Of a stretch of 64,000 nt of DNA, positions 42,044-49,875 are shown one piece after another (position 1 is the first letter of the stretch; each line of letters begins with the position of its first letter). The position numbers and the translations under genes are program-made. Source of the DNA: CAWCXF01 sp963799455 (GTDB taxonomy: Bacteria > Pseudomonadota > Alphaproteobacteria > Rhodobacterales > Rhodobacteraceae); contig CAWCXF010000004.1 of assembly GCA_963799455.1 (NCBI GenBank), forward strand, positions 237,606-301,605. The letters run 5' to 3'. The notes beneath the pieces are model-generated. The model was given only the letters and a program-made list of their open reading frames with translations, did no database searches and had not been told where the DNA came from.

Positions 42044-42732
42044 CCCTCCAGCCAGCGGATCAACTCCGCCGTCGTCCGCTCGGGCCGCTCCAGGGTGGGC
42101 AGGTGGCCCGCGCCCTCGATCACGGCGAGGTGGGAGCCGGGGACGAGCGCGTGCATCAGCTCGTGGCGCTCGCGCGGGCAAAGGCGGTCCTCCTCGCCCA
42201 TCAGGACGAGCGTGGGGCCGCGCCAGGCCCGCAGCGTCGCCTGCTGGTCGGGGCGGGCGGCGAGCGCGCGCGACTGGCGGGCGAAGACCTCCGGGCCGAG
42301 ATCCTGCGCCATCGCCATGCAGAGGTCGAGGATCGCGGCCCTGTCCGGGCCGTCCGCGAGGTAGTTGGGCTTCATCTCGTCGCGCATGACCCCTTCGAGG
42401 CCGCCCTCCAGCGCGCGGGCGATCTGCGGCCCGCGCTGGGCGCGCGCCTCGCAGGCCTCGGCGCGCGGGTTGGTGTCCATCAGCGCCACGCGCTCGACCC
42501 GGCCGGGCGCCTGGCGCAGCACCTCCATCGCCACGATGCCGCCCATCGAGAGGCCGGCGAGCGCGAAGCGGGGCGGGGCGTGGGCGAGCACGTCCCCCGC
42601 GAGCGCCACCACCGTGTCATGGGCGGCGATCGGCGCGAGGTGGAGCGCCCGGCCCCCCGAGAGGGCGGCCATCTGCGGCGCGAAGAGCCGCGCGTCGCAC
42701 ATCATGCCGGGCAGCAGGACGAGCGGGGTCAC
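42040..42732 (-). CDS. Alpha/beta hydrolase
   Basis: Predicted carboxyl-ester, lactone or C-C bond hydrolase, 230 residues. The oxyanion region is VLLPGMMCDARLFAPQMAAL, the nucleophile elbow is FALAGLSMGGIVAMEVL (Ser near 62), the acid is in LVLMGEEDRLCPRERHEL and the His in VIEGAGHLPTLERPE. The lid is small. It resembles enol-lactone or MenH-type hydrolases. GTG 42732 overlaps the P-loop gene stop as GTGA. In the operon it would hydrolyse an ester or lactone before the RraA-like and amidase steps. Confidence 0.85.
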   Translation of the reverse strand: MTPLVLLPGMMCDARLFAPQMAALSGGRALHLAPIAAHDTVVALAGDVLAHAPPRFALAGLSMGGIVAMEVLRQAPGRVERVALMDTNPRAEACEARAQRGPQIARALEGGLEGVMRDEMKPNYLADGPDRAAILDLCMAMAQDLGPEVFARQSRALAARPDQQATLRAWRGPTLVLMGEEDRLCPRERHELMHALVPGSHLAVIEGAGHLPTLERPERTTAELIRWLEG

Positions 42733-43232
42733 GCGAGCGCGTCCCACGGCCGGCCCGTCAGCGCGTCGGGCGACGCCTCGGCCGAGTCCAGCCTCAGGAC
42801 GGGACGGCCCCAGGGCGTCCAGCGGCGCGCGGGGACGGCGGGCCGGTCCGGCCCGTGGATCCCGGGCGGGGCCTCGGCCCGGCGCCTCTCGACCCGCGCG
42901 CGGTGCGCCGCGGAGCCAGGGCAGGCCACCTCGACGACGAGCGCCGCGGGCCCCCACGCCGCCCTCGCTCCCGCAACCGCGTCGACCGCGTCGCCCGGGA
43001 CGATGGGGGCCCCGGCGGGGCCCCCGGCCGAGAACCCCCTCGCCCGCGCGGCGGCGGCCCGGCGGCCCGGATCCCTCAGCGAGGCCGGATCCTCCGCCGA
43101 GGGCGGCCGGAGGGCGGGGGCCATGACCGCCGCCTCGGTCGTGCCCACCCACCGATGCGCCGCGCGGCCGCCCGCGCAGAACGCCCGCGCCAGCGACGAG
43201 GCGCCGACGCCCGGCGGCCCCGAGAGGATCAC
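42729..43232 (-). CDS. P-loop NTPase-like protein with a degenerate Walker A
   Basis: The 167-residue product starts MILSGPPGVGASSLARAFC, which has the shape of a kinase/AAA P-loop but with Ala-Ser-Ser where GKS/T is expected, so the phosphate-binding Lys is missing. WGPAALVVEVACPGSAAHRA resembles a downstream strand of small kinases. The C-terminal half is Arg/Pro-rich and unlike known folds. GTG 43232 overlaps the stop of the MetE-like gene as GTGA. It could be an inactive small-molecule kinase homologue. Function unknown. Confidence 0.5.
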   Translation of the reverse strand: MILSGPPGVGASSLARAFCAGGRAAHRWVGTTEAAVMAPALRPPSAEDPASLRDPGRRAAAARARGFSAGGPAGAPIVPGDAVDAVAGARAAWGPAALVVEVACPGSAAHRARVERRRAEAPPGIHGPDRPAVPARRWTPWGRPVLRLDSAEASPDALTGRPWDALA

Positions 43233-44366
43233 GAGCGCCGCGCCGAGGCGATCCGCGCGCCCTCCGAGAGCGCCGCGAGCTTGGCGTAGGCGATCTCGGG
43301 ATCGACCGCGCCGAAGCCCGCGAAGGTGCCGAAGCCGCAGTCCGAGCCCGCCATCACCCGCTCCGCGACCCACGATGTCGACGAACCGCTCCAGCCGCTG
43401 CGCCACGAGGCGCGGGTGCTCGACGAAGTTGGTGGTGGTGTCGACCACGCCCGGGACGAGGATGGTGTCGGCGGGGATTCTCGGCGCGGCGGTCGCGGAA
43501 CACCGTCCACTCGTGGCCGTGGCGGGGGTTCGACGTCTCGAACAGCAGGTGGCGCGCATGGACCCGCATCAGGATCGGAAACACCGCGTCCATGCCGATG
43601 TCGCAGACATGCGGGCCCTCGTAGTTGCCCCAGCAGATGTGCACGCGCACCCGCTCGGGCGGGATGCCGTCGAGCGCGTGGTTGAGCGCCTCGACGTGGG
43701 AGTGGGCGACGCGCACGAACTCCGCGTCCGAAAGGTCGGTGAAGAGCATGTGCCGCGAGAGCGCGAGGTCGGGGCAGTCGAGCTGGAGGTCGAGGCCCGC
43801 CGCCACGATCCGGCGGTACTCGTCGCCCATCGCGTCGGCGAGCGCCGCGAGGTAGGCCTCGCGCGACGGGTAGAAGTCGTTCGGCAGGAAGAGCGACGAC
43901 CACGCCCGGCGAGGCCGCGTTCATGAAGCCGCGCCGCGCGCCGTGGCGCTCCATGGCCTCGCGCAGGTTGGTGATGTCGCGCTCCAGCTCGTGCTGGCCG
44001 TTGGGGCGCACCTCGCCCACGCACATCGGGCGCGCGTAGCTGGGTGTGCCGCCCTCTCGCGCCAGCCGCTCGAGGAACGACGGGGAACATCTTGAGGTCG
44101 GCCGGCGCGTTGCGGGGGCTGTCGCCCGCGAAGCCCGTGTAGCGGTCCTTGACGTAGGTGGCGTAGCTGATCTTCGACGGTCTCGCCGTCGGACACGACG
44201 TCGACGCCGGCCTCGACCTGGCGGCGCACCGTCTCGTGCACGGCCTCGCGCATGACGCGGGCGAACTCGGCCTCGTCGTGGGCTCGCCGCGCTCGCGCGC
44301 GAAGAGGAGGTCCACGACGGCCTGGGAGCGGGGCAGGGAGCCGGTGTGGGTGGCCAGCACGCCCAT
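43229..44366 (-). pseudogene. MetE-like (UROD/MetE fold) methyltransferase, six apparent frameshifts
   Basis: Fragments in three frames join into one cobalamin-independent methionine-synthase-like protein. In order they are: MGVLATHTGSLPRSQAVVDL, DEAEFARVMREAVHETVRRQ, SKISYATYVKDRYTGFAGDS, CVGEVRPNGQHELERDITNL, YLAALADAMGDEYRRIVAAG, RVRVHICWGNYEGPHVCDIG, DTTTNFVEHPRLVAQRLERF and MAGSDCGFGTFAGFGAVDPE. His and Cys of the zinc site are kept. Breaks lie near 44275, 44180, 44085, 43900, 43485 and 43365, each explained by one base. Either the gene is dead or the sequence has errors. Members often demethylate or cleave non-methionine substrates in catabolic operons. Confidence 0.7.
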
Positions 44367-44369
44367 GCC

Positions 44370-45366
44370 TCAGGCGCGCCAGGTCGGCCCGGCCGGGTCG
44401 TCGGTGGCGACCACGTGGTAGAGCGCGGCCTCGCCCTCCATCGCGGGCACCGCGCCGTGCGCCAGGCCCGCGGGCACGGACGCCGTGTCGCCGGGCGCGA
44501 GCACGCTCTCGCCGCCCTCCCAGAAGAGCCGCCAGTGGCCGCGCACCGGCATCAGCACCGACGGGCGGTCGTGGGCGTGGGTCGTCCCCTTGGCCGAGCC
44601 GCGCGAGACGAGGTCGATCTCGAAGCCCGGACGGTCCCGGATCAGCCCTGCGCCCGCCGATCACCTTGCACGGCGCCTTGGAGGCCAGCGCCATCATGTC
44701 GTGGTAGCGCGCGACGTGGTGGGGCACCACCTCGCACACCGCCATCTCGGGGAAGTCCTCCAGCTCGTCGTCGGTGAGCACCGGCATCGGCGCCACGCCC
44801 TCGGGCAGCGACTGGCCTTGCTTGGCGTCGTAGAGCCGGCCGTCCTCGCCCAGCACCAGCCCGTGGTCGCGCGCGTCCTCGATCACCTGCGGCGCCCAGA
44901 TCACGCCGCCGCCCGCGTCGTCGCCGCCCAGCACCGCCATGATCATGCCGTAGTCGTGCCCGACGTTCTCGAAGCCGCGGAAGATGCCGGTGGGGATGTC
45001 GATCAGGTCGCCCTCCTCCAGCACCACCTCGCCCGCGTCGCCCCAGCGGCCCCAGAAGAAGCGCCAGCGCCCCGACAGCACGAAGAACACCTCCGCCGTG
45101 CGGTGCGAGTGCAGCGAGTTGCGGCACCGCGGCGGCTGGCCCGCCGCGCCGATGTTGAAGCCGTGCGCCTCCGCGATGTGGACGTGCTGGTCGGGGCTCT
45201 CCGACACGCCGCCGCCGATGATGGTGAAGTTCTCCTTGGCGTCCGAGCCCGGCGTGTGCGCGTCGATGAAGGCGGTCCTGCACGCCCGCAGCTCGCCGTA
45301 GCGCACGATGCGCTTCTCCATCTCTGCAGCGCTGAGGGTGGTGCGTTCCAGTTCGAGCGTGGTCAT
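44370..45366 (-). pseudogene. Bicupin protein with one frameshift
   Basis: A two-cupin protein of about 330 residues if repaired. The first barrel has SLHSHRTAEVFFVLSGRWRF and GDLIDIPTGIFRGFENVGHD. The second has TTHAHDRPSVLMPVRGHWRL and APGDTASVPAGLAHGAVPAM. These are the G(X)5HXH(X)nE and G(X)5PXG(X)2H(X)3N-type motifs with partial ligand sets. One extra G in GGCGGGC near 44652 breaks the frame between VIGG and LIRDRPGFE. Gentisate-like dioxygenases, isomerases and sugar-binding regulators share the fold. It starts in a TGATG overlap with the preceding SnoaL gene. Confidence 0.7.
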
Positions 45367-46356
45367 CACAGGTCTCCGGTGTGAAGGTGGATCTGCTTCC
45401 AGATGGCGATTTCGTCGTAGAGGGTGAACTCGCGGCGCAGGCCCGCCCCGCCGTCCCCGAACGGGCCGAACTCGGCGTGGGTGATGCCCATGACATGGAC
45501 CGGCGCGCCGGTGGGGGCGCCGAAGGCGCCGAAGCCGTCGTGCTTGCCGTCGAGGCTCCAGCGCACCGCGGCGCGGTGGGGCTGGTGCGGGTCGGAGCGG
45601 CCGATGACGTGGTGGATGGCGAATGTCGCCGAAGGAAAGGCGGCGCGCAGCTGCATCCAGCGGAACTCGGCGAAGTCCCACGACCAGCCGCCCTCGCGCG
45701 CCCGGATGCTCGGTCCGCACGGCGCGGTCGTATTCGGCGCGGATCACGGCGATGTCCTTGTCCATGATCCGGGTCAGGACGGAGGCGAGCCGCTGCCCCC
45801 ATTCGTCGTCGTTGCCGGGCGACGTGTAGCCGCCCTGCACGTCGTCGGCGGCCGTGAAGGGACGGGTCGCCTTCCCCGGCCCGCCCTCGCGGGCGATCTG
45901 ACGCCGTGCGAACCCCTTGGGCTTCATGCCGAGCTGCTTCACGATGCCCGAGACGTCGCGGACCAGCCACTCGTCGTAGATCACGTCGTCCTTGGCGGCG
46001 CAGTCGGCGATGGCGCGGATCGTGAACCGCCTGGCCGTAGGCGGCCCGAAGGCGCCGTGGCCCAGATGGGTGCCCGTCGTCACCAGCCGGTGCGACGAGA
46101 GGAACCCCGCCCCCTCGTCGCCCGACCAGATCACGTCCTCGCCCAGGAGCTGGCGATCGGGGAACTCGGCCAAGGTGGCGAGCGTGCCGTCGATCACCGC
46201 CCGGTTGCCGCGCACCAGCCCGGACGGGAAGCGCATCGGCAGGTCCGGGGCGTAGTAGTGGTCGAGCGTGGCCAGCCCGCGGTCCTCCCAGATCTCCTTG
46301 GTGATCTTGAGGATGTAGTCGGGCAGGTCGGCGAACTTGTCCTGGAAGCCCTTCAT
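45366..46356 (-). pseudogene. Tandem SnoaL/NTF2-like protein, one frameshift (paralogue 2)
   Basis: About 330 residues with two NTF2-fold domains. The first holds ILKITKEIWEDRGLATLDHY, LLGEDVIWSGDEGAGFLSSH and YDEWLVRDVSGIVKQLGMKP. The second holds LRAAFPSATFAIHHVIGRSD, GFGAFGAPTGAPVHVMGITH and AEFGPFGDGGAGLRREF, with EIAIWKQI at the end. The frame breaks near 45705 between the domains. It is about half identical by eye to the next gene, so the pair arose by duplication. Members of this fold include ring-closing cyclases and isomerases; the reaction is unknown. Confidence 0.7.
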
Positions 46357-47366
46357 TCGTGCGCTCCCGTGGACAGGAGGATCTGCTTCCAGATCGCGGT
46401 CTCGTCGATCAGCACCCATTCGCGGCGGATGCAGGCGCCCCCGTCCCCCCGAACGGCCCGAACTCGGCATGGCTCATGCCCATCACGTGGATCTCGGCGC
46501 CCGTGGGTGCGCCGAAGCGCGCCCCAGCCCGAATGCGCGCCGGTGAGCGACCAGCGCAGTGCTGCGCGCGGCGGCACCAGGGGGTCGTCGCGGCCGATGA
46601 CGTGGTCGATCTCGAACGCCGCGTCGGGGAAGGCGGCGCGGAGCCCCACCCAGAACTGGTCGGCGTCCGACCAGCCGAGGCCCGAGACGCCGCCAGGGTG
46701 TTCGAGGTTGGCAGCCCGGTCATATCCCCGCGGGATCGCCGCGAGGTCGGCGGCCATGATCCGGCTCAGCACGTCGGCGTAGCGCGCGCCCCACTCGTCG
46801 TCGTTGCCGCGCCCGTCATAGGGGCCGGCAACGTCGCGGGCGGGGGTCGTCGGGCGCGCGCAGCGCTCCGGGCCGCCCTCGCGGGCGATCTGGTCCCGCG
46901 TCCAGTCGATCACGTCGAAGCCCATCTGGCGCACGATCGCGCCCTGGTCGCGCACCAGCCATTCGTCGGTCACCCGGTCGTGGGAGATCGCGCAGTCGGC
47001 GAGGATGCGGTAGGCGACGCGCCGCCCGGTGGGCGCGCCGTAGGCGCCGGGACGGGAATGGGTGGCGGTGCAGACCAGCCGGTGCGAGGAGAGGTAGGCG
47101 TCGGTCGTGTCGTCGGAGCGCGCGGGATCCTCGCACCAGATCACGTCCTCGCCCAGGAGCTCGCGGTCGGGGAACTCGGCCAGCGTCGCCATGGTCGCCG
47201 CGATCACGCGGGAGTTGTCGACCAGCACCGAGGCCGGCGAGCGCACGATCAGGCCGGGCGCGTAGCGATGCGTCAGGCTCGCGATCTCGCGGTCCTCCCA
47301 GATCTCGCGGGTGATGCCGATGATGAAGTGCGGCACGTCGCGCCATTTCGGGTCGAAGCCCCTCAC
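46353..47366 (-). CDS. Tandem SnoaL/NTF2-like protein with two compensating frameshifts (paralogue 1)
   Basis: 337 residues, two NTF2-fold domains. FIIGITREIWEDREIASLTH, LLGEDVIWCEDPARSDDTTD and TDEWLVRDQGAIVRQMGFDV form the first; LRAAFPDAAFEIDHVIGRDD and VLIDETAIWKQILLSTGA bound the second. Between about 46448 and 46525 the protein is read in a wrong frame. The correct one encodes ARFGAPTGAEIHVMGMSHAE, matching its paralogue. So two opposite one-base changes restore the end. The GTG start overlaps the LacI-gene stop as GTGA. The conserved W-x3-D-x6-Q-x-G ending is shared by all SnoaL proteins here. Confidence 0.7.
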   Translation of the reverse strand: MRGFDPKWRDVPHFIIGITREIWEDREIASLTHRYAPGLIVRSPASVLVDNSRVIAATMATLAEFPDRELLGEDVIWCEDPARSDDTTDAYLSSHRLVCTATHSRPGAYGAPTGRRVAYRILADCAISHDRVTDEWLVRDQGAIVRQMGFDVIDWTRDQIAREGGPERCARPTTPARDVAGPYDGRGNDDEWGARYADVLSRIMAADLAAIPRGYDRAANLEHPGGVSGLGWSDADQFWVGLRAAFPDAAFEIDHVIGRDDPLVPPRAALRWSLTGAHSGWGALRRTHGRRDPRDGHEPCRVRAVRGDGGACIRREWVLIDETAIWKQILLSTGAHE

Positions 47367-48382
47367 GTCTGTCCTCCTTCGGCCCGCGTCGAGCCGCGCA
47401 CGATCAGCGCGCCGTCGATCCTGACCCGGCGCGGGCCGGCCTCGCGCCCCTCGATCCGGTCGATCAGCGTGGTCACGGTCTCGGCCACCATCCGGTTCAC
47501 GCGCTGGCGCACCGTGGTCAGCGCGTAGGCGGGCCAGGCGGCGGGCGGCACGTCGTCGAAGCCCACAACGGCCACGTCCCGAGGCACCCTGAGCCCGAGC
47601 TCGAAGCGCAGCACGTCCATCACCGCGAAGGCCATGTGGTCGTTGCACACGAACACCGCGTCGGGCGGGGAGGCCACGTCGAACATGGCCCTCGCCGCCC
47701 CCTGGGCCTGGGCGTGGTCGAAGTTGCCGACGCCGCGGGCGAAGAGGTCGAGCCCCGCGGCGGCGAGACCCTCGCGGAAGCCCGCCTCGCGGTCGCGTTG
47801 GGTCGAGGCCCCGTCGACGCCCGCGATGTAGGCGATGCGCTCGTGGCCGTGGCCCGCGAGCAGCGCGGCCAGCGCGCGGCCGCCGGCGCGGTTGTCGGTG
47901 GTCACGCTCGACAGGCGCGGGTCGTCCTGGTCGCGGTTGAAGAGCACCACGGGGATGCCGGCGGCCTGGCACCGCTCGGCCAGCGGCGAGGACATCGAGA
48001 CCGAGGCGAGCACGATGCCGCTGACCTGGTAGTCGAGGATCTCCTGCATCACGCCCTCGACATCGCCCGCCATGGGCGCGCCCATGAACACCAGCACGTG
48101 ATAGCCGCGCTCCTGGAGCGCGATCGACAGGCGCTCGACCGCCTCGGGGTAGAAGTAGTTCTCCAGATAGGCGACCACGAGGCCGATGATCCGCGAGCGC
48201 CCGGCGGTGAGCGAGCGCGCGAGCGCGTTGGGGCGGTAGCCGAGCTCCAGCGCGGCGCGGCGGACCTTCTCGGCAGTGTGCTGGGAGACCGGCGCGCCGG
48301 GGGTGAAGACGCGGCTGACCGCCGACTGGCTGACCCCTGCGCGCTGCGCGACGTCGTGCGAGGTGATCTTCTCGCCCGCCAT
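47363..48382 (-). CDS. LacI-family transcriptional regulator
   Basis: Predicted repressor of this operon, 339 residues. The helix-turn-helix and hinge read ITSHDVAQRAGVSQSAVSRV and RAALELGYRPNALARSLTAG. The periplasmic-binding-protein-like domain includes IIGLVVAYLENYFYPEAVER, VSGIVLASVSMSSPLAERCQ and PPDAVFVCNDHMAFAVMDVL. Such ligand domains mostly bind sugars or sugar acids. Its ATG shares one base with the SDR stop (TGATG), so regulator and enzymes are made together and autoregulation is likely. A candidate operator lies upstream of the SDR. Confidence 0.88.
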   Translation of the reverse strand: MAGEKITSHDVAQRAGVSQSAVSRVFTPGAPVSQHTAEKVRRAALELGYRPNALARSLTAGRSRIIGLVVAYLENYFYPEAVERLSIALQERGYHVLVFMGAPMAGDVEGVMQEILDYQVSGIVLASVSMSSPLAERCQAAGIPVVLFNRDQDDPRLSSVTTDNRAGGRALAALLAGHGHERIAYIAGVDGASTQRDREAGFREGLAAAGLDLFARGVGNFDHAQAQGAARAMFDVASPPDAVFVCNDHMAFAVMDVLRFELGLRVPRDVAVVGFDDVPPAAWPAYALTTVRQRVNRMVAETVTTLIDRIEGREAGPRRVRIDGALIVRGSTRAEGGQT

Positions 48383-49146
48383 CACCCGGCCGTCCAGCCG
48401 CCGTCGACCATGAGCGCGGTCCCGGTGACGAGCGCCGAGGCGTCTGAGGCGAGGAACGCCACCGCGCCCATGACGTCCTCGACCGCGCCCACGCGGCCGA
48501 GCGCGATCTTGCCCTCGATCCAGGCCACGCGCTCGGGGTCGGCGAAGGTGGCCTCGGTGAGCGGCGTGCGGATGAAGGTCGGGCAGAGCGTGTTGACGCG
48601 GATGCCGTGCGGCCCCCACTCGATGGCCATCGCCTTGGTGAAGCCCTCGACGCCATGCTTGGTGGCGCAGTAGACGGCGCGGTCGACGCCGCCGACATGG
48701 CCCATCTGCGATGAGACGTTGATGAGCGAGCCGGGCTTGCCCGCCTCGATCAGCCCCCGCGCGACGGCTTGGGTGACGAAGTAGGCGCCGCGGAGGTTGA
48801 GCCCCGCCACGGCGTCGAAATCCTGCGGCGTCGTCTCGGCGGCAGGGGCGTGGCGGGCGAGTCCGGCGCTGTTCACCAGCACGTCGAAGGGTCCGTTCTC
48901 CGCCACGGCGGCCGCCGTGGCGGCGACATCGCCCACGTCGAGCGCCAGCACCTCGGCGCTGAAGCCGTCGGCGCGCATCGCGTCGCAAGCCTGCGACAGC
49001 CTGCCGGCCGAGCGGGCGGCCAGCACCACGTGCGCGCCCTGCTCCGCGAGCGCCACGGCGCAGCCCAGGCCGATGCCCGAGGACGCGCCGGTGACGAGCG
49101 CACGGCGGCCTTCGAGCCGGAACGAAGGGGTGCGCGGCAGGGTCAT
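48382..49146 (-). CDS. Short-chain dehydrogenase/reductase, first gene of the SnoaL operon
   Basis: Predicted NAD(P)-dependent oxidoreductase, 254 residues from ATG 49146. RRALVTGASSGIGLGCAVAL holds the classic TGxxxGIG loop, VLVNSAG the NAG motif, SLINVSSQMGHVGG the catalytic Ser and YCATKHGV the Tyr-x3-Lys pair. The ending is TALMVDGGWTAG. A longer in-frame start exists but covers the presumed promoter. The family, with a LacI regulator next door, often oxidises sugars, sugar acids or polyols. Confidence 0.85.
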   Translation of the reverse strand: MTLPRTPSFRLEGRRALVTGASSGIGLGCAVALAEQGAHVVLAARSAGRLSQACDAMRADGFSAEVLALDVGDVAATAAAVAENGPFDVLVNSAGLARHAPAAETTPQDFDAVAGLNLRGAYFVTQAVARGLIEAGKPGSLINVSSQMGHVGGVDRAVYCATKHGVEGFTKAMAIEWGPHGIRVNTLCPTFIRTPLTEATFADPERVAWIEGKIALGRVGAVEDVMGAVAFLASDASALVTGTALMVDGGWTAG

Positions 49147-49167
49147 GGACCGCACAAGCGGGGGTGT

Positions 49168-49194
49168 CGGACCGGACCAAGCGGACCCGGTCCG
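49168..49194. promoter_or_regulatory. Candidate operator, 8-bp inverted repeat
   Basis: CGGACCGG and CCGGTCCG flank an 11-base spacer, 22 bp upstream of the SDR start. It lies where the promoter of the LacI-containing operon should be and also just before the antitoxin coding frame on the other strand. It may be bound by the LacI regulator or by the antitoxin. Confidence 0.4.
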
Positions 49195-49197
49195 GGG

Positions 49198-49488
49198 GTC
49201 GCGGCGGAATCGGCGAACATCCACGAGGCCAGGACGCGTCCGTCGCGGCTGGTCGAGGCGGCGGAGGGCGGGGCGTTCGTCATCGCCAAGGCGGGCGAGC
49301 CGATGGTCGAGGTCATGCCGCTGGAGGCGGAGGGGCGGCCTGCGCGGCGCCTGGGTCTTCTCAGGGGCCAGATCAGCGCCCCCGACGACTTCGATGCCTT
49401 CATGCAGGACGAGATCATCGCCCTGTTCGAGGACGGGCCGCTCTCTCCTTCGCCGAACGAGGACACCGATCCGTCCGATGCGCGATGA
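49198..49488 (+). pseudogene. Phd-type antitoxin frame without a start codon
   Basis: The frame reads ESANIHEARTRPSRLVEAAE, GGAFVIAKAGEPMVEVMPLE and RRLGLLRGQISAPDDFDAFM, a clear Phd/VapB-class antitoxin of the type paired with PIN toxins. No ATG, GTG or TTG occurs in frame before NIHEA; the next is the ATG inside EPMVEV. The start has been lost, perhaps when the upstream region was remodelled. It overlaps the VapC frame by ATGA. Confidence 0.65.
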
Positions 49489-49871
49489 GGGCGCTCTTCG
49501 ACACGCGTCTCGTCGTCTGGAGCGCCGAGGGGTCGCGGCCCCTGCCGCGCGAGGCGCGCGAGTTCTATCGCGACCTGAGCGTCGAGCCGACCCACACCGT
49601 GGCGAGGATCTGGAAGGTTGCGGTCAAGTCCGCCCGGCGCCGCCCCAGGTTCGATCCCGACCCGGGAGTCCCGCGCCGGGGACTTCTCGGTGCCGATCGG
49701 GAGGAGCGGCCGGTTCTTGCGGAACGTGCGACCGCCGTCGCCGCGCTCCCCTTGGCCCCTCACGATCCGTTCGACCGTCCGCTGATCGCACGGGCCGGTG
49801 TCGAGACCATGACCTTCCCGACCGCGGACCGCGATCTCGCGGCCTGTGGCCTCCCGGTGCGGCTGGCGTGA
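49485..49871 (+). CDS. vapC: PIN-domain toxin, VapC-like, probably inactive
   Basis: 128 residues matching PIN RNases. MRALFDTRLVVWSAEGSRPL carries the first Asp, HDPFDRPLIARAGVE the third and TFPTADRDLAA the last. The conserved Glu in the second motif (family WEVAIK) is Lys here (IWKVAVK), which should abolish metal binding. The antitoxin in front has no start codon, so loss of toxicity would explain how the cell tolerates it. It ends 4 bp from the convergent HisD-like gene. Confidence 0.7.
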   Translation: MRALFDTRLVVWSAEGSRPLPREAREFYRDLSVEPTHTVARIWKVAVKSARRRPRFDPDPGVPRRGLLGADREERPVLAERATAVAALPLAPHDPFDRPLIARAGVETMTFPTADRDLAACGLPVRLA

Positions 49872-49875
49872 CATT

